From Arenicellales bacterium (GTDB taxonomy: Bacteria > Pseudomonadota > Gammaproteobacteria > Arenicellales > JAHEKD01), in the NCBI GenBank assembly GCA_028284225.1, contig JANQSD010000008.1, forward strand, positions 1 to 64,000: a stretch of 64,000 nucleotides of DNA, written 5' to 3'. Below the pieces are notes generated by a model. The model saw nothing but the letters and a program-made list of their open reading frames with translations, was not told the origin of the DNA and did not search any database. This document shows, in pieces, positions 24,760 through 33,376 of the stretch (positions are counted from its first letter, which is position 1; the number at the start of each line of letters is the position of its first letter). The translations under genes and the position numbers were made by a program.

Positions 24760-26835
24760 TTAATCAACAGTCGAAGAAGGATAATTTTCTTTATCATCTG
24801 CTAGTTGCTCGTATAAAAGTGACATTTGAGTTAAATCATATTTAAATTCTTCGATTTGTTCCCATTGAGAAGATTCGAACAATGCTTTGCGGGATTGATC
24901 AATTGCCATTCCAGCAATAATTAACAAAATTATGGCCAGGCCCATCAGGCACATAGTAATACTTTTAATTAATCTATTCTTTTTTGACTTCTCTCTTTCA
25001 TCAGAGTCCATTTTTTGAATGCTGGACTCGATAAATTCAACTTCATTGTAATTTAATAATTCGGAATTCTCCTGCAATAGTTTCCTAGCTTCTAGTAGAT
25101 CATAGTTAGCTAGCAAGAAAACTTCCTTGTTTGATGTATTTTTTGCCCAAGATTTCGATCTATCAAATACCAAATCTAATATTTTTATATATGAAGTAGA
25201 TTGTTGTAACCACGTCTGCAACTTATCCCATTGAGTTAACAGGGTTTCATGGGCAATCTCTATAAAAGTACTCACTTCATTTGTTTCCTCATGAATTTCC
25301 TTGTTGCTAATCATCACAAGTCTTCCAAATTCATCACGACTAAGTTTATCTAAGAGTGCCCATTGATCTTCTTGAAATTCATCCTTAGAAGCAATGCGTC
25401 GAGTACTACCCCCTGTGTCACCAATTTTGGCTAATCGAATGAAGATAGATTTACATAATGATTTTTCAGTGTCTGTTAAAATTTCATAGACAATGTTAGC
25501 TTTTTTAGCAAGCGCGCCAGAGACTTCTCCAATTGATTGATAAGTCTTTAACAAGTCTCCGTTGTATTTGTCCTTTTGAATCCATGTTTGTGAAAGTGCG
25601 AACTCCATTAAGGCTAGATCAGAGGCTCTATCACTGACATCTTTTATTACTTTATTTGCAAATAAATCAGCATCATTAATTCCAGCTAGCATTAGAGGAT
25701 TTACGATAGCCTTGTGCAGACTATTATTATCCATCCGCCTTACTAAATACTTACATTTTTGTGAAAACTTATAAAATTCTTCATATGATGAACATAGATT
25801 GTAGTAATCTCTTCGCATTGTAATCACAATTTTTATGTTAAGAACGCCAGTATCTTCTGTAAGCTTAACTAGAAGTTTAAAAAAATCTTCTCTTTCTTGC
25901 TCATCTTTAACTTGAGTGAAAATTTCTTCGAACTGATCAATTACTATTAATAACCTATCATTGTTAGTAAATGGATATTTGATCATCTCTACAATTTCAC
26001 GTGAATTTTTGTTAGCGTCATTTAGTGTTGAACCAATATATGACGCGTCTTTAGGAGTTATATTAAATTGAATTTTTGATTTTTGAATTATTGCCTCTGT
26101 TAGCCTAAGAAAGGGGGAATTAAATGGTTTAAACTCAATAAATTGCCAATTTTTGATGTAAGACCTATTTTCTGAAAAATCATCTTCTAATCTTCCATTT
26201 TCATATAAAGGTATTAATCCTGCTTTCACAAGAGAAGACTTCCCTGCCCCACTGTCTCCGTATACCATGAGTAATTTATTGTTTTTCAGTAAATCGATTA
26301 GTTCGGTACTTTCTTTTTCTCTTCCATAAAATAAATGGCTATCGTTTTTAGAAAATGCTCTTAGCCCAACAAATGGGTCCGTAACTAATGGAGCTAGAGA
26401 CTTAGGTTCTTCAAGAATAGTGGAAATTAATTTTTGTAATTCGTCTGGATTATTTAATGGGTCTTTAATCGCATGAAATTGCTTAACAAAACCAGGCAAG
26501 GAAGAACAACTCTGAGCCTCTTTGGAAATGATAGGTATAAATGGATATTCTCCTTCTTCTCTAATTGCCCTCGACAGTGCTAATCGAACTTCTGGTTCTA
26601 CCCATTTAGCCACCCCAGAATGACCGATGTATACAGCAAATGCTGTTGATTCATTATCTAAAATTCTCTCAATTTGATTTTGCCAAGGCCTGCCTGGAAT
26701 TAAATCTGTTATGTCTAACCAAACTTTTAACTTTTTTGTGTGAGCGAGAGGATTATTCTCTATCTTTTCCTTTAAAAACCTCGCTGCTTCGGTGTCGGTA
26801 GATGAGTGGCTTAAGAATAACAATTTATTTTTCAA
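24760..26835 (-). CDS. TIR-STAND NTPase with C-terminal membrane segment (immunity-type sensor)
   Basis: A 691-aa protein. Residues 1-145 are a TIR domain (LLFLSHSSTDTEAARFL; candidate catalytic Glu in KWVEPEVRLAL, E80/E82). Residues ~150-480 are an nSTAND1-type NTPase: PFVGLRAFSKNDSHLFYGRE, Walker A GDSGAGKS at 193-200, Walker B LLIVIDQFEE near 295-304. A helical arm then leads to one membrane segment at ~625-643 and a short tail of ~48 residues. Related STAND proteins usually end in WD40 or TPR sensors; this one ends at the membrane. TIR domains of this kind often cleave NAD+. Likely phage-sensing abortive-infection protein, in operon with the LptG-like gene. Confidence 0.85.
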   Translation of the reverse strand: MKNKLLFLSHSSTDTEAARFLKEKIENNPLAHTKKLKVWLDITDLIPGRPWQNQIERILDNESTAFAVYIGHSGVAKWVEPEVRLALSRAIREEGEYPFIPIISKEAQSCSSLPGFVKQFHAIKDPLNNPDELQKLISTILEEPKSLAPLVTDPFVGLRAFSKNDSHLFYGREKESTELIDLLKNNKLLMVYGDSGAGKSSLVKAGLIPLYENGRLEDDFSENRSYIKNWQFIEFKPFNSPFLRLTEAIIQKSKIQFNITPKDASYIGSTLNDANKNSREIVEMIKYPFTNNDRLLIVIDQFEEIFTQVKDEQEREDFFKLLVKLTEDTGVLNIKIVITMRRDYYNLCSSYEEFYKFSQKCKYLVRRMDNNSLHKAIVNPLMLAGINDADLFANKVIKDVSDRASDLALMEFALSQTWIQKDKYNGDLLKTYQSIGEVSGALAKKANIVYEILTDTEKSLCKSIFIRLAKIGDTGGSTRRIASKDEFQEDQWALLDKLSRDEFGRLVMISNKEIHEETNEVSTFIEIAHETLLTQWDKLQTWLQQSTSYIKILDLVFDRSKSWAKNTSNKEVFLLANYDLLEARKLLQENSELLNYNEVEFIESSIQKMDSDEREKSKKNRLIKSITMCLMGLAIILLIIAGMAIDQSRKALFESSQWEQIEEFKYDLTQMSLLYEQLADDKENYPSSTVD

Positions 26836-26992
26836 TCATAACCCCATAAAATGTTGGTTCTGTTTTTTTATCAAGACATCTAATACCATAGTATAGTTTG
26901 AAATCTTATCAAGGTCATGCTTCAAATGTCGGGTAGAGAGCCATGGATAGTTAATGCAGAATAAATCTAAATAACAAAGGGTTTAGTATAAT

Positions 26993-27703
26993 ATGCAAGC
27001 TTTCTCTTTTAAGTGGTATATGAAAATAAAAATATTTTTCTCCCTAGTTAGCCTGATTTTCCTAACAATCGGAATAAATCTATTTTTCTCAACTATGTTC
27101 AATAAGATAAATAATCTGGATTTCAAATTCCATAATCAAAATAAATTTCTCACATATAGTGAAAAAATTTTAGAAGATATTGAAGATAAAATTAGATCAA
27201 ATATTAGTAAGAGTGGAAAGTATATAATTGATCCAGATTTTCCAGCCACACTGACACTTTATGGATCTAGACGGCGGTGCAAAACAATATTTGAGCATAA
27301 GGCATGTCGATATCAGACTAGTTTCAAATATACTAAACGATATATATCAGACTCCTGTAGAAGTGAAAATAAAAATTGGTGTGTAAAACAAAATCAAAAG
27401 AGATCTGCCATTAGACACAATGTTAGTTATTGGGTTGATTTTAAGGATGATAATGATTTCCCAATTAATGTATTGCATGTTTTGATTTATGATATAGATT
27501 TGGATTATTTAAATCACCCTGATTATGGAATATTCCCTAATAATTATTACAAACCACATGTTAATCACTTTATTTTTAATTGGGGTGATGAAAATTTAGA
27601 TAAATTAATGAACTATCTAAAAAAAGGAATTATGAATAAAACTCAAAAATCTGTGACCGTACATGGGACTACTGAACGGCTTGTAGATCCTAATGAAATT
27701 TAA
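26993..27703 (+). CDS. Single-pass membrane protein of unknown function, island cargo
   Basis: A 236-aa protein with one N-terminal membrane anchor (IKIFFSLVSLIFLTIGINLFF, ~12-32). A soluble part follows with two Cys pairs (RRRCKTIFEHKACRY; SCRSENKNWC), suggesting a disulfide-bonded extracytoplasmic domain. It is divergent from the TIR-STAND gene across a 157-bp promoter region. The sequence is very AT-rich. I recognise no family; association with the TIR-STAND module is only by position. Confidence 0.55.
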   Translation: MQAFSFKWYMKIKIFFSLVSLIFLTIGINLFFSTMFNKINNLDFKFHNQNKFLTYSEKILEDIEDKIRSNISKSGKYIIDPDFPATLTLYGSRRRCKTIFEHKACRYQTSFKYTKRYISDSCRSENKNWCVKQNQKRSAIRHNVSYWVDFKDDNDFPINVLHVLIYDIDLDYLNHPDYGIFPNNYYKPHVNHFIFNWGDENLDKLMNYLKKGIMNKTQKSVTVHGTTERLVDPNEI

Positions 27704-27797
27704 ACCATCATCACTTTAATGGATGTTTGTAATATTACTAATTCAGAACTGGTAATTGGTATAAATATTCAAACCACGCAAAGTTAATAATATTCAG

Positions 27798-28181
27798 TTA
27801 TTCTATTAGCTCGTAAAGTGAATTAAATTCATAACGACTTATGCAATAGCCATCATTTTTCTGTTCATCATTAAAAACCAAATAATCCCCAACTTGATAA
27901 TATGACTTACCTTCTTTTGTAAGAATATAGCCAACATTAAGAGCTTCTTCTGCCCAGACTGGAATTATTTTTACAAATTTTCCATCACTTACTTCTTTAT
28001 AAGATTTTTTAAATACTTCTTGGTCGATCGTATATATCTCCGTACCGTTTTTAACTAACCAATCCCCCTTTTTACATTTTTGCTTTGAACCCCATTTTTC
28101 ATATTCAAAGCCCTCAGTATCAAGATCAAGTTGAACTGCAACTATAAATTTTTCTGCTTTTTTTCGATATTTCTTTAGCAT
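27798..28181 (-). CDS. PGDYG-type small protein paired with patatin
   Basis: A 127-aa soluble protein that resembles the PGDYG family. Two related halves can be seen, GDWLVKNGTEIYTIDQEVFK near 38 and VGDYLVFNDEQKNDGYCISR near 97, each a GD-[WY]-L-V strand followed by a [KR]-x-E/V-F segment. Its start lies 2 bp after the patatin stop codon, so translation is coupled. It may be a modifier, immunity or sensor partner of the phospholipase. No function is established that I know of. Confidence 0.55.
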   Translation of the reverse strand: MLKKYRKKAEKFIVAVQLDLDTEGFEYEKWGSKQKCKKGDWLVKNGTEIYTIDQEVFKKSYKEVSDGKFVKIIPVWAEEALNVGYILTKEGKSYYQVGDYLVFNDEQKNDGYCISRYEFNSLYELIE

Positions 28182-28183
28182 TA

Positions 28184-29347
28184 TTAATTCAGGTTAAAAT
28201 TCAATGGAAAATGAGATGCTTTTATGTCTTTGCTCGACGCAAGTTGACCAAGATGAAATAAAAGTTCCATATTTTCTGGAGCATCAAGAGAAGTTAATGA
28301 TTTAATTTTTTTTAAGTCTTTTATATTTGAATCTAATGATTTGACATAATCAATAGATAAATCTAAATCATACCTGAGATAACTTAGGCCTGCACTCTGC
28401 CCTACAAGATTCTTCGCTAAGTCCCCCAATTCCAAATCAATTGTTTTTGCCGTGGGACTACTCGATAACCATTGTAAAATTGTGTTTTGCAAAACAGAGC
28501 AATCCTCCATCAACGACAATAACGATTTCACTCCATGCTTTGCGGCAAGCACTGAGTTTTGAACAGATAGATCACCCGTACCTGTGCCTATAGAAACTAA
28601 CAAAATTTTATCTTCACCCATCGGCCAATTAATTTTATATCCATCTAAAGTTACATACATCAACGATTGGAGAGCCGGATTATTGAATGGGCTTACGCCG
28701 CCATCTACAAATTCTCCTTGAATAGATTTATGACCCTCCATTCTTTTAATCAATATATTTTGGGGCTCAAAATACCTGGGAGCCGCTGTTGAGGCTCGCA
28801 CGACTTGCCACAAGGGATATTCTTTATTTCCTATGACTCCGTCAGAATTATGATTATAGAACTGCCCAAATGGGTTATTACTTATCGGCCAAGGGCTGCC
28901 AGTATCAAGTCTCTTAGTTATAATCAGAAGCCCGGTTTTCACTAAACTACTGCCGAGAGTCGTATCTGACCCGTAAACCTTCTTCAGCTCTTTAATTAGT
29001 TTTTTCTCATCATATTTTGCCCTAAGGTATCCGTGCCTTAATAAGGATTTCTTGAAAACTGCATGTCCTAATTCAAAATACTTATCAATAATATCATCCA
29101 CTTTCCAATCCAAGGCCAATGCTGCAGCTATAATTGCACCAGTTGATGTTCCTGCGATTAGATCGAAGTAGTGGCTAAGACGAAATTCATCAGAATTACT
29201 ATGCTTACTCTTCAAAATAGTTTCTATGTCTTTTAAAAAGGCTAAGCTTATAACACCGCGCAACCCTCCTCCGTCGAGTGAAAGGATTCGTTTGGGGCCT
29301 CCTGAAGCTTTTAGATGCTGTTTTGTCGAAAGAATTTTGTAACTCAT
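28184..29347 (-). CDS. Patatin-like phospholipase (CapV-type effector candidate)
   Basis: About 387 aa. The patatin fold is clear: oxyanion loop ILSLDGGGLRGV, nucleophile elbow IAGTSTGAII (Ser of GTSTG), and catalytic Asp in EFVDGGVSPFNNPA. No signal peptide or membrane segment is seen. Patatin-like enzymes such as CapV degrade membrane phospholipids in CBASS immunity, but no cyclic-nucleotide synthase lies nearby. Start is uncertain: ATG at 29347 and 29377 and TTG at 29401 are all in frame, none with a strong ribosome site. It is coupled to the small PGDYG-type gene downstream. Enzyme family certain, immune role inferred from neighbours. Confidence 0.85.
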   Translation of the reverse strand: MSYKILSTKQHLKASGGPKRILSLDGGGLRGVISLAFLKDIETILKSKHSNSDEFRLSHYFDLIAGTSTGAIIAAALALDWKVDDIIDKYFELGHAVFKKSLLRHGYLRAKYDEKKLIKELKKVYGSDTTLGSSLVKTGLLIITKRLDTGSPWPISNNPFGQFYNHNSDGVIGNKEYPLWQVVRASTAAPRYFEPQNILIKRMEGHKSIQGEFVDGGVSPFNNPALQSLMYVTLDGYKINWPMGEDKILLVSIGTGTGDLSVQNSVLAAKHGVKSLLSLMEDCSVLQNTILQWLSSSPTAKTIDLELGDLAKNLVGQSAGLSYLRYDLDLSIDYVKSLDSNIKDLKKIKSLTSLDAPENMELLFHLGQLASSKDIKASHFPLNFNLN

Positions 29348-29561
29348 TACTAATCTAATTTTTGAAAATAATTCCATTCTATTGTATACCGCAAACTTCA
29401 ATTAAGTGCATTATGAAAATTTTATATTACTATCTGCTTTACCTTATGAAATTACATTTGTAATAGGGAAGGCAAAGTGTAAAATATAAATTCTTCAGCT
29501 ATTGCGACAAAGTAAATTAATCAGACAAATTAGATATACAGAAAAAATCTAAAGCACATCA

Positions 29562-30830
29562 TTGGAAAAAGAAAATGAAATTAATTTAGAAGGATTAAAA
29601 TTCATAGAGCATAAATATACTGGTTGGCGTGCAGTAGAAGCACAACATAAAGTTGTAACGAGAAGATTGAAAGATTCTCTTGTTGAGCATTTGAACTTAG
29701 AAGAGTTGTTGGATCATAGAACAGTCAGTGAAAGCACATCTTCAAAATTACATTACCTATTGAGCACGCCTTTCAGATATCCACCTCTAAAATACGGATC
29801 CAGATTTGGCACTAGAAAAGAAAAAGGTATCTTTTATGGTTCACTTGATTTATCAACCGCAATGGCAGAAGTGGCGTATTATCGATTTTTATTTATTACA
29901 AGCATATTGAATGAAAACGAGATTTATGGTGATGATAACGCTATCTATACTGATTTTACTTTTTTTAAATTTGAAGTTTCACCTAAGAAATTTGTCAGCT
30001 TAATAAATCCATTTTTCCTTTCCAAACTTAACAAAATATGCTCTCCAACCGATTACAAATATTCCCAAAAATTAGGTAAAACTTTAAAAAAAATGGGTGT
30101 AGATGCAATTTGTTATCCTTCTGCGCGTAACCCACGAGGAGGCTTAGAGACAGCAATTTTTAAACCCGTTTTTTCTACTAACAAACCTTTAAGCTTTAAA
30201 CATATACACTGTAAAACAACCTCAAAATTATGTGAGTTCATTGTGCGAGATGAAAACCAAAGCAATCATTCGTATAAATTTAATATAGAAGACTTTTATT
30301 TTAAAGATGAAATTAGGAGTGTCGAATCAACTCTTGAAACTGTAGATAAGGATCATGACTTTAGTCCGGTTTTAGGACATCTAAGGGTTTTTATATCATA
30401 CAAACGAAGCAATGATCAAATTAGCATATGGGTTAAAAAGTTTTGTGATGATTTGCGTAATTTAGGTATTGACGCAAAGTTAGATAAATACGAAATGAAA
30501 TTTGGTGATTCGGTGTCAAAAAAGATGACAACTTTAATTCGTGAAGCAGACGCATTTATATTCGTTATTACATCTGACTCTGTAACTGTTGCAGATAACC
30601 AAGATGGGAAAGGAGCTTTAAATTATGAGATACAATTAATGAATGATCGCAGAATGAATGAAGGAATTCCAATAATTGGTTTGTTAAAAGACGGAGATAA
30701 ATTACCTGGATTTCTTGCAGATAACAGATATGCTGATTTCAGATCAAATAGAAACTATAAAAATTCATTAGAAGAATTAGTTTCTGATTTACTTGGTAAA
30801 ACTGGCCCACCACCTATTAATGCTAGTTAA
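29562..30830 (+). CDS. RES domain-TIR/SEFIR domain fusion protein
   Basis: A 422-aa protein with two NAD+-linked domain types. Residues ~18-215 match the RES toxin fold: Arg candidates R23 (TGWRAVE) and R81 (YGSRFG), Tyr in GIFYGSLDLST, Glu103 in MAEVAYY, and Ser187 in CYPSARNPRGG. Residues ~273-412 are TIR/SEFIR-like (LRVFISYKRSNDQISIWVKK, DKYEMKFGDSVSKKM, candidate Glu in ALNYEIQLM). RES toxins phosphorolyse or hydrolyse NAD+ and normally pair with a Xre-type antitoxin, which is absent here. The frame opens with TTG at 29562 (MEKENE); the first in-frame ATG candidates lie further in. Stand-alone plus-strand gene. Confidence 0.8.
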   Translation: MEKENEINLEGLKFIEHKYTGWRAVEAQHKVVTRRLKDSLVEHLNLEELLDHRTVSESTSSKLHYLLSTPFRYPPLKYGSRFGTRKEKGIFYGSLDLSTAMAEVAYYRFLFITSILNENEIYGDDNAIYTDFTFFKFEVSPKKFVSLINPFFLSKLNKICSPTDYKYSQKLGKTLKKMGVDAICYPSARNPRGGLETAIFKPVFSTNKPLSFKHIHCKTTSKLCEFIVRDENQSNHSYKFNIEDFYFKDEIRSVESTLETVDKDHDFSPVLGHLRVFISYKRSNDQISIWVKKFCDDLRNLGIDAKLDKYEMKFGDSVSKKMTTLIREADAFIFVITSDSVTVADNQDGKGALNYEIQLMNDRRMNEGIPIIGLLKDGDKLPGFLADNRYADFRSNRNYKNSLEELVSDLLGKTGPPPINAS

Positions 30831-30999
30831 TAATTTGTTCTAACTTAGAATCAAATGTTAAAGACAGCGTTATCATCCTTTTTAGGTAATGGCAACGGCG
30901 AAATGTCAGCGTTAGCAGCATGCATTTCTTACATTCGATACAGTCAATTTGGGAATGGATTATTATCAATGTTAAACAACCTGAGTTAAACAAAAATAT

Positions 31000-31587
31000 T
31001 CATATCCCATATATTCTTGTTTTAGAAGCTATTAGTTCAGCCCTTTTATTAAAAGCCTGATCTATATATTTTTCTGGGCTACTATCAAAATCCTCCCATT
31101 TAACTAGGACACAGTACCTTTCTTCTTCAGTATGAGAACAACTATTATTTGGAATGTAGTAGTTATAACTAAATTCACGAATGACTGTTTCATCATTCAA
31201 TGAAACACAACTATGTGAATTACTACACTTCGAACAAATATAATCACCCTTAAATATTGCGTTTTGCATGATTGGCAACACGACACCAAGAATTCCATTT
31301 TTAGTATTCTCCTTCCCATCATAAAGCGATGCTTGTAACTCTCGCTTAATAAACTTTTGTTGTTGGTAACCTAGGGATTCAGCACTATATAAGCCTATTA
31401 GAAAAATTGTAACAGTTGAATCCGCCAGATGTTCTTCACGTATTTTTCTTAGAATATATTCTTCGTCATCTGAATCAATAGAGTAATTGAGTGATTTATC
31501 AATCATGTCAACTGAAAGTTCATTTTGAATATATGATTTATAAAAATTATCTTCAGTTTTGAAGGAAATAAAACATTTATGGGTCAT
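31000..31587 (-). CDS. ThsB-like TIR-domain protein (DUF1863 type)
   Basis: A 195-aa protein resembling the DUF1863/MTH538 TIR-like family, to which Thoeris ThsB belongs. It starts with KCFISFKTEDNFYKSYIQ, has RKIREEHLADSTVTIFLIG near 48-66 and a following FIKRELQASLYDG (candidate Glu). A later CSKCSNSHSC cluster may bind zinc. ThsB proteins make an NAD-derived signal after phage infection; the ThsA effector is not seen. It follows the TIR-TM-Asp-box gene by 21 bp on the same strand, so they likely work together. Confidence 0.72.
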   Translation of the reverse strand: MTHKCFISFKTEDNFYKSYIQNELSVDMIDKSLNYSIDSDDEEYILRKIREEHLADSTVTIFLIGLYSAESLGYQQQKFIKRELQASLYDGKENTKNGILGVVLPIMQNAIFKGDYICSKCSNSHSCVSLNDETVIREFSYNYYIPNNSCSHTEEERYCVLVKWEDFDSSPEKYIDQAFNKRAELIASKTRIYGI

Positions 31588-31608
31588 GGTTTATAGTGAA
31601 TTTTGATA

Positions 31609-33288
31609 TTATTGTGGAAGATCATGTTTATTTAGAAGCCGATCTAAAATTGATCGTTTACGATAAATAAATACTTTACTAGAAATTTCGCCTGGCAATT
31701 TAAATAATGAAATCACATTTCCGGAATTCGTTATCAGCATATTATCGACCCCAGATCGATTTTTATCAATCTTTGTCCATGTCGATCCGAAATCTTTAGT
31801 TAGCCATATTCCTGAGGAATAAAACTCGTTAACGATCCTTCCCGAAATTCTTCTTGTTTCATTTTCGCCGATTGAAACAACTATTTCATTCGAATTGTAA
31901 TGATTCCAACCTAAATAATTTAAACTATTCCATGTTGCTTCAATATTAATCTCAGGGACTAATTCCCATGACTTTCCGAAATCAGTAGTTCTGGCCAATC
32001 CTCCTGGCAATGGATCAAATGGATCGAACCTTTCTGAAGCCCAAATAAATGTCACACCGTTGGCTTTATTTCCATGCCAAGCTCGAATATCTGTTGAAAA
32101 ATAAATTTCATCTGTTTTATTCCAATTTAGACCACCATCATCTGTAAAAAAAACTGGAAAAGGTGGTCCACTAATATACCCGCGAATTTGAAAACCCTTA
32201 ATTTCATCATATTGGTACTCAAATGACTCAAAATGGTCTTTCTCCATCAATGAATCAGGTAAATTGAAGTTAATTGACTTCCAGTTTTGATGTGATTCAC
32301 CAAATTGCCCTACGATTTCATATATCCTATCCTCGCTTAATCTTTCAAAAGTACCAGATTTATCCACACTATTATTACCTATAAGTTCACTTGTATCTGT
32401 CAAAGAAAATTCTAATTTTCCAAGTATTTGGTCATCTTCTGAAAGTTCTGTTATTTCTACAGACAAATCCTCTCCTTCGTGGCCAGCATCATCACTCCAA
32501 GGCTCTGGCTCTTCTTTGATAATGTAGAAGCTACTTGACTCTGAAATATGTTCTGGAACTTCGATGCTGGTTGCGTTTGATATGTGCTTTGATTGGTGCC
32601 AAGCATGTGTTGGACTGTTGAATATGCGAACTGTAATTAATAAAAAAAAGATTGTGATCAAGATAGTAGTCAGTATCGTATAGTACCTAGAACGCTGTCG
32701 ATCACGTAATTTAAGATCCTCATAATTCAATTCATTACCAAATTTTTCACTTAGAATACTGGACACAAGTCTTAGCATTTCATTTTTAAAATAATACCTG
32801 TCAACGAATATCCATTTTAAAATATTCGAATTTTTCAAAACTCTAAGATCTGCGAATATTGCTCTTGGAACATTCGACTTAATAACTGACGGAATAACAG
32901 ATTCCTTGTCACCTTCAATTAAGGCAATATTCAGAGACTCTTTTTGAGTTTCAACAAAAGAAGTACACTCATTATTCACTGGTTCAGAATTAACAGAATT
33001 ATTACTACATACAATAAGGAAATTTGGTATTGAGTGAATATACTCTTCAAAACTAGCCAAATAGTCATGACTAACACCCTGGTCACTTTTATCTCTAAAA
33101 GCCCTAATTCGTTTGTCTTTTAGGTCTTTTTGGAAAGAACTAGGAAATTTATAGTTTTCTAAAAAATTCTGGATTTTTTTAACTTCCTTCGAATCTTTTG
33201 AACTGTAAGAAATAAAGACATCATACCTCTTACTTTTTTTCTGACTCACAAATTTATACCTTTTATTATTTTTATAAAATGCTACCAC
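31609..33288 (-). CDS. TIR domain-membrane segment-Asp-box (BNR/sortilin-like) protein
   Basis: A 559-aa protein. Residues ~20-190 are a TIR domain (RYDVFISYSSKDSKEVKK, IRAFRDKSD, IPNFLIVCSNNS). One membrane segment follows at ~203-221. The C-terminal ~330 residues would lie outside the cytoplasm. They carry three Asp-box motifs, FTDDGGLNW (381), TTDFGKSW (434) and TKDFGSTW (497), typical of beta-propeller sialidase/sortilin/YCF48-like folds. So a cytoplasmic TIR is joined to an extracytoplasmic propeller, suggesting transmembrane sensing. First gene of a two-gene unit with the ThsB-like protein, close to attR. Confidence 0.78.
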   Translation of the reverse strand: MVAFYKNNKRYKFVSQKKSKRYDVFISYSSKDSKEVKKIQNFLENYKFPSSFQKDLKDKRIRAFRDKSDQGVSHDYLASFEEYIHSIPNFLIVCSNNSVNSEPVNNECTSFVETQKESLNIALIEGDKESVIPSVIKSNVPRAIFADLRVLKNSNILKWIFVDRYYFKNEMLRLVSSILSEKFGNELNYEDLKLRDRQRSRYYTILTTILITIFFLLITVRIFNSPTHAWHQSKHISNATSIEVPEHISESSSFYIIKEEPEPWSDDAGHEGEDLSVEITELSEDDQILGKLEFSLTDTSELIGNNSVDKSGTFERLSEDRIYEIVGQFGESHQNWKSINFNLPDSLMEKDHFESFEYQYDEIKGFQIRGYISGPPFPVFFTDDGGLNWNKTDEIYFSTDIRAWHGNKANGVTFIWASERFDPFDPLPGGLARTTDFGKSWELVPEINIEATWNSLNYLGWNHYNSNEIVVSIGENETRRISGRIVNEFYSSGIWLTKDFGSTWTKIDKNRSGVDNMLITNSGNVISLFKLPGEISSKVFIYRKRSILDRLLNKHDLPQ

Positions 33289-33291
33289 ATA

Positions 33292-33322
33292 AGGGTATAT
33301 ATAAGGGTATATAAGTGGGTAT
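33292..33322. promoter_or_regulatory. Candidate arm-type integrase sites, right end
   Basis: AGGGTAT at 33292 and 33304 and TGGGTAT at 33316 are spaced 12 bp apart, about 55 bp inside attR. They match the 7-mer cluster inside attL. Regular spacing near the core site fits arm-site binding. Confidence 0.55.
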
Positions 33323-33376
33323 TTAACACAATAACTTTAGCTATTGTTTATTGTAAACAGTAGGTTAGATAGAGTA

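Noticed and set aside
28184-29347. CBASS operon
   Set aside because: Patatin effector present, but no CD-NTase, Cap2 or Cap3 gene in the neighbourhood.
31000-33288. Canonical Thoeris system
   Set aside because: A ThsB-like TIR protein is present but no ThsA (SIR2-SLOG, Macro or TM type) gene is near.
17010-33376. CRISPR array or cas genes in the island
   Set aside because: No regularly spaced repeats of CRISPR length and no Cas-like protein seen.
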